From contig NZ_JAJFEQ010000005.1 of NCBI RefSeq assembly GCF_020707265.1, positions 186,001-250,000 of the forward strand: 64,000 bases of DNA. Reading direction: 5' to 3'. The notes beneath the pieces were generated by a model that saw only the letters and a program-made list of their open reading frames with translations, searched no databases and had not been told where the DNA came from. A program made the translations under genes and the position numbers. The stretch is from Massilia sp. IC2-477. Lineage in GTDB: Bacteria; Pseudomonadota; Gammaproteobacteria; Burkholderiales; Burkholderiaceae_D. Each line of letters begins with the position of its first letter. Position 1 is the stretch's first letter. Of this stretch, positions 1 to 8,650 are shown one piece after another.

Positions 1-445
1 GGCCGCTGTGCGCGCTGTAGGTCAGCGGCCGCACCGGCACGCTCACCTTCACGTCCTGGCGCTTGCCCGCCGCATCCTGGACCTGCAGGGTCAGGTCCAC
101 GTTCTCCCCTTCCTTCACCTGGCGCTTCAGGTCCATCAGCATCACGTGGTAGCCGCCGCTGGCCAGGTTGACCGCCTTCCCGGCCGGCAGCTCGATCGCA
201 TCCACGCGGCGCATGCGCATGGTCTGGCCTTCCATCGCCATCTCGTGCAGCTCGGCGCGGCCGGCGATGTCGGTCTGCACGCCGACCAGGCGCGCGGGCG
301 CGGCGGACTGCACGCGCATGAAGGCGCCGGTCACCTTCTGGGCCGGTACGGTGGCGCGGATCCAGGGGTCGGACACGCTGACCTGGGCGAACACGGAGGC
401 GGACAGCAGGCTGCCGGCGAACAGGGCGAGAATCTTGGCTTTCAT
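1..445 (-). CDS. Periplasmic copper chaperone PCu(A)C family, 3' end cut by window edge
   Basis: The protein begins with a signal peptide (MKAKILALFAGSLLSASVFA) followed by VSDPWIRATV, the usual start of mature PCu(A)C (DUF461) proteins. The family's methionine/histidine Cu(I) site can be followed: LHEMAMEG, then TMRMRRV, then GGYHVMLMDL, which fits the H-x-M ... M ... H-x-M pattern. Known members carry copper in the periplasm to cytochrome oxidase assembly. Only about 148 residues are visible; the C-terminal tail, often His/Met rich, lies off the window. The start at 445 is the only Met that leaves a complete signal peptide. Confidence 0.88.
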   Translation of the reverse strand, partial: MKAKILALFAGSLLSASVFAQVSVSDPWIRATVPAQKVTGAFMRVQSAAPARLVGVQTDIAGRAELHEMAMEGQTMRMRRVDAIELPAGKAVNLASGGYHVMLMDLKRQVKEGENVDLTLQVQDAAGKRQDVKVSVPVRPLTYSAHSG

Positions 446-482
446 GGCGACCAATGTGAGAGATTGAACGGGAATTATAGCG

Positions 483-1025
483 TCAGGGTCCGCCGCGCAG
501 GTATTCGCGCTCGACCAGCACGGTGTCGACGCCGTCGGTCAGCCATACCTGGCCATCCTGGATCGTGCACTGCAGCTGCATGTTCCGTTTCGCCATCTTC
601 TCCAGCTGGACGCTGGCCTCGTTCGGGATGTTCACGACCGAGACGTTCTTCGCCCGGTCGATCTGCTTGTTGACGCCCTTGAACCAGATGTCGCTGGTGG
701 CGCTGTAGCTGTACACGACCACCTTTTCCGAGCGGCCGGCGGCCTTGAGCAGGCGCTTGTCGTCGGGCTGGCCGACCTCGATCCAGGTCTGGATGGCACC
801 GGTCAGGTCCTTCAGCCACATGGCCGGCTCCTCGACGTCGAACAGGTCCTTGGTGAACACCAGCGCCGGGTCGGCGTGCAGCGCGAAGGCCAGCACGCGG
901 ATCATCACACGCTCGTCGGTCTCGGACGGGTGGCGCGCGATGGTCAGGCTGTGGTCGCCGTAGTAATTGCGGTCCATGTCGGCAATCGACAGGTCGGCCT
1001 TGTAGATGGTTGCTTTGAGAGCCAT
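483..1025 (-). CDS. yaeQ: YaeQ family protein
   Basis: A 180-residue protein starting MALKATIYKADLSIADMDR and containing ITRHPSETDERVMIRVLAFA-like sequence, the hallmark of YaeQ, which has a PD-(D/E)xK nuclease-like fold. The E. coli family is about 181 residues, so this copy is full length. YaeQ was reported as a suppressor of RfaH loss, but its biochemical role is unsettled. The frame runs further upstream, but the Met at 1025 is where family similarity begins. It is divergent from the oxidoreductase at 1129, with about 100 bp between starts for both promoters. Confidence 0.92.
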   Translation of the reverse strand: MALKATIYKADLSIADMDRNYYGDHSLTIARHPSETDERVMIRVLAFALHADPALVFTKDLFDVEEPAMWLKDLTGAIQTWIEVGQPDDKRLLKAAGRSEKVVVYSYSATSDIWFKGVNKQIDRAKNVSVVNIPNEASVQLEKMAKRNMQLQCTIQDGQVWLTDGVDTVLVEREYLRGGP

Positions 1026-1128
1026 GGGTGAAGTGCGGTCTGAACGTGAACCCGCTATTGTCGCACGGCCCGGCACGGCGGGGGGAGAGGATGTATAGTC
1101 ACGCTGATCACTATTGATGGAGACACGC

Positions 1129-2160
1129 ATGACCAATGCATTCCCCCCGAACCAGCAGTTCCGCCTTGCCGCCCGCCCGCTCGGCCTGCCGAGGAACGAA
1201 GACTGGCAGTTCCACGAAGAGGCGGTTCCCGAAGCACAGGACGGCGGCATCGTCGTCAAGGTGCTGTACCTGTCGCTCGACCCGGCCATGCGCGGCTGGA
1301 TGAACGAGGGCAAATCCTACATCCGCCCGGTGGCGATCGGCGAAGTGATGCGCGCCGGGGGTCTGGGCATCGTGGTGGCCTCGCGCTCGCCGCGCTTCGC
1401 GGTGGGCGACTACGTCGCGGGCGGCACCGGCGTGCAGCGCTATTGGTCCGGCCCGGCCGACGACAAGACCGCCGCCTTCACTAAAATCGACCCGGCCGCC
1501 GCCCCGCTCACGGCCTGGCTCAACACCCTCGGCATGCCCGGCATGACCGCCTTCTTCGGCCTGCGCGAGATCGGCCAGCCAAAGCCGGGCGAGACCGTGG
1601 TGGTCTCGGGCGCGGCCGGTGCGGTCGGCATGACAGTCGGCCAGGTGGCGAAGAAGATGGGCTGCCGCGTGGTCGGCATCGCCGGCGGCGAAGACAAGTG
1701 CCGCTTCGTGGTCGAGCAGCTCGGCTTCGACGCCTGCATCGACTACAAGGCGGGCTCGGTCCACGCCGGCCTGAAGGAGCACTGCCCGCAGGGCGTGGAC
1801 GTCTATTTCGACAACGTCGGCGGCGACATCCTGGACGCCGTCCTCACCCGCATCAACATGAAGGCGCGCATCGTCATCTGCGGCGCGATCTCGCAGTACA
1901 ACGCCACCAGCCAGGTCAAGGGGCCGGCCAACTACCTGTCGCTGCTGGTGAACCGCGCGCGCATGGAAGGGATGGTGGTGTTCGACTACGCGCCGCGCTA
2001 TGCCGAGGGCGTGGCCACGCTGGCAGGCTGGATGCAGGAAGGCAGCGTCAAGAGCACGGAATACGTGGTGGACGGCTTCGAGCGCTTCCCCGAGGCGCTC
2101 CTGATGCTGTTCGAAGGCAGGAACCTGGGCAAGCTGGTGCTCAAGGTGGCCGACGCCTGA
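1129..2160 (+). CDS. NADP-dependent oxidoreductase, MDR superfamily (CurA/prostaglandin reductase-like)
   Basis: This 343-residue zinc-free medium-chain reductase has PLGLPRNEDW and LYLSLDPAMRGWM near the N-terminus and the nucleotide-binding loop VVSGAAGAVGMTVGQVAK around residues 155-172, then VDVYFDNVGG. These are typical of the LTB4 12-hydroxydehydrogenase/CurA/2-alkenal reductase group, which reduce activated C=C bonds with NADPH. The substrate cannot be read from sequence. The start at 1129 is preferred over TTG 1114 and ATG 1117 because GGAG at 1119-1122 sits six bases before it. Confidence 0.88.
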   Translation: MTNAFPPNQQFRLAARPLGLPRNEDWQFHEEAVPEAQDGGIVVKVLYLSLDPAMRGWMNEGKSYIRPVAIGEVMRAGGLGIVVASRSPRFAVGDYVAGGTGVQRYWSGPADDKTAAFTKIDPAAAPLTAWLNTLGMPGMTAFFGLREIGQPKPGETVVVSGAAGAVGMTVGQVAKKMGCRVVGIAGGEDKCRFVVEQLGFDACIDYKAGSVHAGLKEHCPQGVDVYFDNVGGDILDAVLTRINMKARIVICGAISQYNATSQVKGPANYLSLLVNRARMEGMVVFDYAPRYAEGVATLAGWMQEGSVKSTEYVVDGFERFPEALLMLFEGRNLGKLVLKVADA

Positions 2161-2362
2161 TTCGCCCCGCCTGGCACGGCCGGGAGCGCTACTCCCGGCC
2201 CACCTCTTGATCCGCGCCGCCTGCCATTCACATTCGCTGAACTTATCCTCATATAGCGCGTCTACGTCGATTTAGCCTGCCTAAATCGTTGCGAGGTGAA
2301 CATGGCTCAGTTACCACAATCGGCCACCGGCCTGGCCGACCCAGGCGCGCGGGGGTAGCGCC

Positions 2363-2929
2363 ATGCCTGCGCACGACGCCCCCGCCCCCGAGCCGCCCGG
2401 CGGCATCCTGGCCCAGCTGCGCGCCGACCACGCCCACGTACGCGCCCTGTTCCACGCCTTCGCGATGCTCGACCGCGAACAAGAGGCCGAGCGCGAACGC
2501 GTGGTCGACGACCTGTGCGACGCGCTCGCCATGCACGCCCTGCTCGAGGACGAACTGTTCTACCCGGTGCTGCGCGCTGCGGTCGACGACAAGCTGCTCG
2601 AGGACGCGGCGCTGGAACACGACAGCATGCGCGAGCTGGTCGAGCAGCTCGAATCCCTGTTCCCCGACGATGCGTATTTCGACGTCAGCGTGGCCGTGCT
2701 GGCCGACGAAGTCGAGCGCCACGTCGCCTTCGAGGAAAACCTGCTGTTCCCGGCGCTGGCCCGCTCCGGCGCCGACCAGCTGGCGCTGGGACTGCGGCTG
2801 CACGCGCGCCGCGCCGAGCTCGAAACGAGCCTGCTTGACCAGCCCCCGGCCATCGACGGCTGCGAGCCGCGCGGGCTGCTGCACGGCGCGACCGGACGGC
2901 TGCGCGAACGGCGCTCGCGGCCACGCTAG
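2363..2929 (+). CDS. Hemerythrin domain-containing protein
   Basis: The 188-residue protein is a four-helix hemerythrin-like domain with the expected spaced ligands: HAHVRALFHAF, MHALLEDELFYPVL, EHDSMRELVEQLE and ERHVAFEENLLFP. Such domains bind a non-haem di-iron centre and act in oxygen, NO or iron handling in the cytoplasm. No extra domain is fused; the Arg-rich C-terminal tail (GRLRERRSRPR) is unremarkable. It stands alone on the plus strand. The start codon has only a weak upstream purine stretch, so the exact N-terminus is moderately sure. Confidence 0.87.
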   Translation: MPAHDAPAPEPPGGILAQLRADHAHVRALFHAFAMLDREQEAERERVVDDLCDALAMHALLEDELFYPVLRAAVDDKLLEDAALEHDSMRELVEQLESLFPDDAYFDVSVAVLADEVERHVAFEENLLFPALARSGADQLALGLRLHARRAELETSLLDQPPAIDGCEPRGLLHGATGRLRERRSRPR

Positions 2930-3056
2930 CGCCGGTCCCGGCGTGAAGGAACTAACGCTCCAGCCTTCCCTCTAAACGGCACGAGCGCATCCATAAGGCG
3001 CTCGCGGGTTCCCGATCGAAGACTTTGACCACCTCAGGGCACACAAGGAGAGCGAC

Positions 3057-3383
3057 ATGGCGACAAGCAAAGAGAACGGCAAGGGCAACGCCCAGAAGAG
3101 CGGCGGACAGCCCGCCAAGCGCGGTTTCGCGGCGATGGACCAGAACCAGCAGCGCGAGATCGCCAGCAAGGGCGGACAGGCGGCGCACCAGAAGGGCACC
3201 GCACACGAGTTCGACTCCGAAGAAGCACGCCGCGCCGGCCAGAAAGGCGGCGAGGCAGTCAGCCGCAACCGCGCGCACATGGCCGACATCGGACGCAAGG
3301 GCGGCGAAAGCCGCCAGTCGGCACAGCGGGCAGCGGCAGCGGCCAAGAACACCGGCAACCGGCAGGGAGAAAAGGAAAGCTGA
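3057..3383 (+). CDS. KGG-motif general stress protein (YciG/Con-10 like)
   Basis: A small hydrophilic protein of 108 residues with four KGG motifs (ASKGGQAAH, GQKGGEAVS, GRKGGESRQ and an N-terminal variant) and the leading GFAAMDQNQQREIASKGG. KGG repeats define stress-induced proteins of the YciG/conidiation-10 family, which in enterobacteria depend on RpoS. The protein is Lys/Gln/Ala rich, without signal peptide or membrane segment, and probably largely disordered. A good ribosome site, AAGGAG, precedes the ATG. It stands as a single gene. Confidence 0.85.
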   Translation: MATSKENGKGNAQKSGGQPAKRGFAAMDQNQQREIASKGGQAAHQKGTAHEFDSEEARRAGQKGGEAVSRNRAHMADIGRKGGESRQSAQRAAAAAKNTGNRQGEKES

Positions 3384-3499
3384 CAAGCCTTCCCTCGATC
3401 CAAGCAGCGTGGCATTCACACCACGGCGCCGAGGGGCGCCGTCTACCCGGGGGGCAATCGCACAGGCCTCGACCGTCCTCGTGCTACATTGCGCCCCCT

Positions 3500-4021
3500 A
3501 TGCGCAAACTTCCCTACCTCACCGCCTACCCCGAGCACCTGCTGGCCCAGGTCGGCCAGCTGATCGACGCCGGCCAGCTCGGCGACGTCCTCCTGCAGCG
3601 CTATCCCGCGGCGCACGGCATCCGTACCGACAAGGCGCTCTACGGCTACGTGCAGGAACTGAAGGACGATTACCTGCGCCAGGCCGATCCCGTATCCAAG
3701 GTCGCCTTCGACAGCAAGATCCACGTGGTGCAGCATGCGCTCGGCCTGCACACCGCCGTCTCGCGCGTGCAGGGCAGCCGCCTCAAGGCCAAGCGCGAGA
3801 TCCGTATCGCCAGCGTGTTCCGTGACACCCCGCTCCCCTTCCTGCGCATGATCGCCGTGCACGAACTGGCCCACCTCAAGGAAAAGGAACACGACAAGGC
3901 CTTCTACAAACTGTGCTGCTGGATGGAGCCGGCCTACCACCAGCTCGAATTCGACCTGCGGCTCTACCTCACCTGGCTCGACCTGGGCGGCCGCCGCTTA
4001 TGGAGCGAAGAAGCGGCCTGA
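3500..4021 (+). CDS. YgjP-like zinc metallopeptidase (M48/DUF45 type)
   Basis: A 173-residue soluble protein with a gluzincin-like signature HELAHLKEKEHDKAFYKLC near residues 118-136: HExxH plus a third His seven residues on. This pattern defines the YgjP/DUF45 family, often annotated as M48 family metallopeptidase. The family has been called a predicted metal-dependent hydrolase and its substrate is unknown. There is no signal peptide. The length is somewhat shorter than the 230-residue DUF45 forms but normal for compact members. Confidence 0.85.
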   Translation: MRKLPYLTAYPEHLLAQVGQLIDAGQLGDVLLQRYPAAHGIRTDKALYGYVQELKDDYLRQADPVSKVAFDSKIHVVQHALGLHTAVSRVQGSRLKAKREIRIASVFRDTPLPFLRMIAVHELAHLKEKEHDKAFYKLCCWMEPAYHQLEFDLRLYLTWLDLGGRRLWSEEAA

Positions 4022-4201
4022 ACGGCGCAGCAGTCTGTTCAAGTTCTTTCGTTGCCATCAAACAACAACGATTGTCAGATTGATTCGTTGCCTTTTGTAA
4101 ATATCTCGACTTTCATTGTTGCGTTAGGTAAAGTCTGGACGTCGCATGCCCGTGCGGGCAGCCCTCGCTCTTCCGTGCCGTTCCGGCCGCAATCTGACAT
4201 C

Positions 4202-5476
4202 ATGGCGTACCAGTTTACTTTCTCCGGCAATCCCCTTCCGGCTGCCCTGCGTGGCGGCGTGCTTGCCTGCGGCCTGCTGGCCACCGCGGCCACCGCGGCC
4301 GCCGACGCGGCGGACGCCGCCGCGCCAAGCTGGAAGTTCTCCGGCTTCGGCACGCTGGGGGCGGTGCACGCCAGCGTGCGCGACGCCGACTTCACGTCGA
4401 CGGTCATGCGCGCCAACGGCGCCGGCCGCAGTGAGCGCTGGAGCCCCGACGTGGATAGCCGCCTGGGCGCCCAGCTCGACCTGGCGCTGGGACGCTGGTC
4501 GGGCGTGCTGCAGGTGGTCAGCGAACAGAATTTGGAAGGCAACTACCGGCCGCGCGTCGAGTGGGCCAACATCAAATACCAGGCGAGCCCGGACCTGGCG
4601 CTGCGCATCGGCCGCATCGCGCTGCCGGTGTTCCTGGCGGCCGACTACCGCAAGGTCGGCTACACCATGCCCTGGATCCGTCCGCCGGTCGAAGTCTATG
4701 GCGCCCTGCCAATCTCCAGCAGCGACGGCGTCGACGCCACCTGGCGCTGGAGCGTCGGCGACACCCGTCACGCCACCCAGGCCTTCTTCGGCCGCACCGA
4801 CAGGCACCTGTACCTGGACCGCCGGCTGGAAGCGCACGGCATCGCCGGCCTGTCGCACGGGATCGAGCACGGCCCGCTGAGCGTGCGCCTGTCGGCGCTC
4901 ACCGCGCACCTGACGACCGGGATCGGCACCGAGGTCTTCACCGCCCTGCGCGCCTTCGGTCCGCAGGGCCAGGCGCTGGCCGCGCGCTACGCGATCGAGC
5001 ACAAGCGCGTGAGCATGGCCAGCGCCGGCTTCAGCTACGATCCGGGCCAGTGGTTCGTGAGCGCCGAGGCCGGCCACGCCCACACCCATTCTCTCCTGGG
5101 CAGGACCAGCACCATGTATGCCGGCGGCGGCTACCGCTTCACCACCCTGACGCCCTACCTGGGCTTTTCCAAGGTGCGCGCCCATGGCGCCACCCGCGAT
5201 CCCGGCCTGCCGCTGGCCAGCCTGCCGCCGCAGGCACGCCCGCTGGCGGCCGCGCTCAATGCCGGACTGAACATCTACCTCGCAACGATTCCAATCCAGA
5301 CCACGGTCAGCACCGGGATGCGCTGGGACCTCGCAACCGATGCTGCGCTGAAGCTCCAGTACGACCGCGTCCGCCCGACCGACGGGTCGCGCGGCACCCT
5401 CATCAATACGCCGTTCAGCTTCCGCTTCGGCCAGACCGTGCACGTGGCAAGCGTCGCGCTCGACTTCGTGTTCTGA
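4202..5476 (+). CDS. Outer-membrane beta-barrel (porin-like) protein of the c-di-GMP operon
   Basis: A 424-residue secreted protein. Near its N-terminus lies an Ala-rich signal region ending AAADAADAAAPSWKFSGFG, followed by alternating amphipathic strands (WKFSGFGTLGAVHAS, VEWANIKYQ, LALRIGRIALPVF) and a C-terminal Phe in HVASVALDFVF, the outer-membrane insertion signature. No classical porin-4 family motif is seen, so its cargo is unknown. The frame extends to 4052, but 4202 leaves a sensible signal peptide. It is followed eight bases later by a small periplasmic binding protein and then two c-di-GMP proteins, suggesting a shared signalling or uptake role. Confidence 0.8.
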   Translation: MAYQFTFSGNPLPAALRGGVLACGLLATAATAAADAADAAAPSWKFSGFGTLGAVHASVRDADFTSTVMRANGAGRSERWSPDVDSRLGAQLDLALGRWSGVLQVVSEQNLEGNYRPRVEWANIKYQASPDLALRIGRIALPVFLAADYRKVGYTMPWIRPPVEVYGALPISSSDGVDATWRWSVGDTRHATQAFFGRTDRHLYLDRRLEAHGIAGLSHGIEHGPLSVRLSALTAHLTTGIGTEVFTALRAFGPQGQALAARYAIEHKRVSMASAGFSYDPGQWFVSAEAGHAHTHSLLGRTSTMYAGGGYRFTTLTPYLGFSKVRAHGATRDPGLPLASLPPQARPLAAALNAGLNIYLATIPIQTTVSTGMRWDLATDAALKLQYDRVRPTDGSRGTLINTPFSFRFGQTVHVASVALDFVF

Positions 5477-5484
5477 GGCGGACA

Positions 5485-5922
5485 ATGGCAATCCGCATCC
5501 GACACCTGGCGGCCGCCGCCGCCCTGCTGCTGGCGCAGGTGGCGCCTGGTACCGCGTCGGCCGAACTGGTCGTGATCGTCTCGGCGCGCAATCCGCTGCC
5601 GGCGCTGTCCGGCGACCAGGTCGCCGCAATCTTCCTCGGCCAGGCAGGTCGCTTTCCCGACGGCCTCGAGGCGGTCGCGCTCGACCAGCGCCTCGGCACG
5701 CTGGAGCGCAACCAGTTCTACGCCCAGGTCACCGGCAAGTCGCCGGCCCTGCTCAAGGCGCACTGGTCGAAGATGGTCTTCACCGGCCGCGGCCAGCCGC
5801 CGCGCGAAGCCGCCGACAGCGCCGCGGTGCGCCGCATGGTGGCCGACAACCCGTCGATGATCGGCTACATCGACCGCGCCGCGCTCGACGCCAGCGTGCG
5901 CCCGGTGCTGATACTGCGCTGA
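5485..5922 (+). CDS. Small PstS-like periplasmic substrate-binding domain protein
   Basis: The 145-residue protein has a signal peptide (ending GTASAELVVIVSARNPL) and the core of a PBP-like domain: LSGDQVAAIFLGQAGRFPDG, then FYAQVTGKSPALLKAHWSKMVFTGRG and DNPSMIGYID. This resembles the short 'phosphate ABC transporter substrate-binding protein' family found next to signalling proteins rather than transporter genes. At about half the size of true PstS it cannot be a full two-lobe binding protein. No permease or ATPase lies nearby. It ends four bases before the GGDEF/EAL gene, so co-translation and a sensory partnership are plausible. Confidence 0.8.
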   Translation: MAIRIRHLAAAAALLLAQVAPGTASAELVVIVSARNPLPALSGDQVAAIFLGQAGRFPDGLEAVALDQRLGTLERNQFYAQVTGKSPALLKAHWSKMVFTGRGQPPREAADSAAVRRMVADNPSMIGYIDRAALDASVRPVLILR

Positions 5923-5926
5923 GCCC

Positions 5927-8650
5927 ATGGACACCCTCGCCCCTTCCGTCCCTGCCCAGCCGCCGGAGCGCCGCACGCGCCGCACGGCGCTGGTGCGCTG
6001 GCTCGGGCGCGGCCTGGAAACCCACATCTCCCTGCCGCTGTTCGCGCTGCTGCTGGTGGCCGCGCTCTGGAGCGCGGCCCTGCACATGATCCGCGCCGAA
6101 GAGCGCGCAGCGCACGAAGCGGCCGGGGAAGCCACCCGCGAACTGGTGGACACCTACGAAGCCCAGATGGCGCGCAGCCTGAGCGGCATCGACCAGACCC
6201 TGCGCGTGCTGCAGTACGCGGTCGAGATGAACGGCCCCGGCGCCGCCCTGGAAGCGATGAGCGCCAAGGGCCTGCTGCCGCCCGGCCTGGTGTTCCAGGT
6301 GGCGCTGGTCGGCGCTGATGGACGCGTCCTGGCCAGCAATCCGCACACGCGCATCGGCGGCGACGTCTCGCGCGCCACCTGGTTCACCTGGCACCGCGAA
6401 CACGACCGCGACCTTCCTTTCGTGAGCCAGACCATCGGCCGGCGCGAGCCGCACGTGGTGTTCTCGCGCCGCATCGAGGACGGCGCCGGCCGCTTCGCCG
6501 GGGTTGCCACGGTGGCGCTCGACCCGGCCTATTTCACCAGTTCCTACGAGCGGTCGCGCCTGGGCGAACACGGCCTGCTGGGCGTCACCGGCAGCGACGG
6601 CGTGGTGCGCGCGGCGCGCAGCGGCGAATACGTGTCCTGGGGCCAGCGCCTGGACCTGGACCAGGCCGACCGCGTGCGACTCACCCCGAGCGCCATCGAC
6701 GGCGAGCTGCGCTACACCAGCACGCGCGCCCTGGGCGGCTTCCCGCTGGTGGCGGTGGTGGGGCTGTCCGAGGCCGAGCAGATGGCCGAGTTCCGCGCCC
6801 GCCGTCGCACCTGGCTGCTGGCCGCAAGCGCCGGCACCGCAGTCCTGATCCTGCTCGTGACCCTGGTCAGCGCCTGGTCCTGGCAGCTGGCCAAGGCGCG
6901 CCGGCGCGAGCGGCTGGCGCAGGAAACCTATGCTGCCGCCTCCGAAGGCAGCCTGGACGCCTTCTTCGTGCTGCGCACCGTGCGCAACGACAGCGGCGCG
7001 GTCATCGACTTCCTGGTCGAGACCACCAATACCCGCGCCGAACAGCTCACCGGCCTGCCCAAGGCGCACATGGAGGGCAAGCACATGTCGGTGCTGCTGC
7101 CCAGCTACCTGGGCCTGGGCGTGTTCGCCGACCTGGCGGCAGTCGCCAGCGACGGCGTGGCGCGCGAAGCCGAATGGCTGGCGGAGCTCGCGCCAGTTTT
7201 GAACCGCTGGCTGCACCGCCAGATCGTGCCGGTCGAAGGTGGCGTGGTGGCGATCGTGCGCGACATCACCGAACGCAAGCTGGCCGAGCAGCGCATCCGC
7301 CACCTGGCCCACCACGACGAGCTGACCGGGCTGCCGAACCGCAGCCTGCTGCGCGACCGCCTCGGCCAGGCCATCCGCGACGCCGAGCGCAAGGGCAACG
7401 CGGTCGGCCTCGCCTTCATCGACCTGGACGGCTTCAAGCTGGTCAACGATGGCCTCGGCCACAACGCCGGCGACGAACTGCTGAAGGTGGTGGGCGAGCG
7501 CATGGTGCGCTGCCTGCGCCGCAACGACACCCTGGCGCGCTTCGGCGGCGACGAATTCGTGATCCTGCTGCCCGACCTGTCGGGCGACCCGATGGCGATC
7601 ACGCCACTGCTGGAAAAGGTGCGCCAGGCCGTCACCGAACCGGTCGAGGTCGGGGGCCAGGAAGTGCAGGTCAGCTGCAGCATGGGGGTCGTGCTCTACC
7701 CACGCGACGGCGGGGACGCCAACACCCTGATGATGAACGCTGACGCCGCCATGTACCGCGCCAAGGAGAACAAGGACAGCTTCCAGTTCTACGCCAGCGA
7801 GATGAACGCCAGCGTGGAAGAGAAGCTGGTGCTGCTGGAAGGCATGCGCAGCGCGCTGGAAGCCTGCGGCGATCCCGCCCGCGGCGACGGCGCCGGCCAG
7901 TTCCAGCTGCTGTACCAGCCGAAGCTCGACCTGCGCAGCGGCCGCATGTTCGGGGTCGAGGCCCTGATCCGCTGGAACCACCCCGAGCAGGGCATGATCT
8001 CGCCGCTGCGCTTCATCGGCCTGGCCGAAGAGAGCGGCCTGATCGTGCCGCTGGGCGAATGGGTGCTGCGCACCGCCTGCGCCCAGGCCCAGGCCTGGCG
8101 CGCGGCCGGCTTGCCGCCCCTGAGCATCTCGGTGAACGTGTCGGCCCGCCAGTTCGAGGAAAAGCGCCTGGTCGAGCGCATCGCCGGCGCCCTGCAGGAT
8201 AGCGGCCTGCCGCCCGCCTGGCTGGAGATCGAGGTCACCGAAAGCTCGATCATGCGCGACCTGGGGCGCGCGGTGGACAAGATGCGCGAATTGAAAAACA
8301 TGGGCCTGTCGCTCTCGATCGACGACTTCGGCACCGGTTACTCCAGCCTGTCGGCCCTCAAGTCCTTCCCGATCAGCCGCCTGAAGATCGACAAGAGTTT
8401 CGTGCGCGACCTGGCTGACAGCCCGGATGACCAGGCCATCGCGATGGCCGTGATTTCGCTCGGCCACAAGCTGAACCTGCGCGTCATCGCCGAAGGCGTC
8501 GAAACCGAACAGCAGCGCGCCTTCCTGCGCGCCAACGACTGCGACGAGATGCAAGGTTACCTGTTCAGCCGCCCGGTGCCGCCGGAACGCATCGCCGAAC
8601 TGCTGGCCGCGGCACCGCCCGTCCCCAATCACCCGCTGGAGCTGCCATGA
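5927..8650 (+). CDS. Membrane sensor with Cache, PAS, GGDEF and EAL domains (c-di-GMP turnover)
   Basis: The 907-residue protein has a membrane segment at about residues 33-54, a periplasmic Cache-like region (to about 290), a second segment at about 296-318, a PAS-like stretch, then GGDEF at 540-544 and EALIRW from 678. The GGDEF core is intact and preceded by RRND, a match to the RxxD inhibitory site; the EAL domain keeps EALIRW, FGTGYSSL and the ENLR/EGVE-type blocks (AEGVETEQ). Both synthesis and hydrolysis of cyclic di-GMP are therefore possible; which dominates cannot be read. It follows the PstS-like gene by four bases and overlaps the next gene by ATGA. Confidence 0.93.
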   Translation: MDTLAPSVPAQPPERRTRRTALVRWLGRGLETHISLPLFALLLVAALWSAALHMIRAEERAAHEAAGEATRELVDTYEAQMARSLSGIDQTLRVLQYAVEMNGPGAALEAMSAKGLLPPGLVFQVALVGADGRVLASNPHTRIGGDVSRATWFTWHREHDRDLPFVSQTIGRREPHVVFSRRIEDGAGRFAGVATVALDPAYFTSSYERSRLGEHGLLGVTGSDGVVRAARSGEYVSWGQRLDLDQADRVRLTPSAIDGELRYTSTRALGGFPLVAVVGLSEAEQMAEFRARRRTWLLAASAGTAVLILLVTLVSAWSWQLAKARRRERLAQETYAAASEGSLDAFFVLRTVRNDSGAVIDFLVETTNTRAEQLTGLPKAHMEGKHMSVLLPSYLGLGVFADLAAVASDGVAREAEWLAELAPVLNRWLHRQIVPVEGGVVAIVRDITERKLAEQRIRHLAHHDELTGLPNRSLLRDRLGQAIRDAERKGNAVGLAFIDLDGFKLVNDGLGHNAGDELLKVVGERMVRCLRRNDTLARFGGDEFVILLPDLSGDPMAITPLLEKVRQAVTEPVEVGGQEVQVSCSMGVVLYPRDGGDANTLMMNADAAMYRAKENKDSFQFYASEMNASVEEKLVLLEGMRSALEACGDPARGDGAGQFQLLYQPKLDLRSGRMFGVEALIRWNHPEQGMISPLRFIGLAEESGLIVPLGEWVLRTACAQAQAWRAAGLPPLSISVNVSARQFEEKRLVERIAGALQDSGLPPAWLEIEVTESSIMRDLGRAVDKMRELKNMGLSLSIDDFGTGYSSLSALKSFPISRLKIDKSFVRDLADSPDDQAIAMAVISLGHKLNLRVIAEGVETEQQRAFLRANDCDEMQGYLFSRPVPPERIAELLAAAPPVPNHPLELP

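Noticed and set aside
2302..2358. Tiny frame MAQLPQSATGLADPGARG before the hemerythrin gene
   Set aside because: Eighteen codons with no further support; could be a leader peptide but nothing else in the sequence argues for it.
5780..8632. A 950-codon open frame opposite the GGDEF/EAL gene
   Set aside because: His/Gln/Ala-rich shadow translation with no domain; the plus strand has intact GGDEF and EAL motifs.
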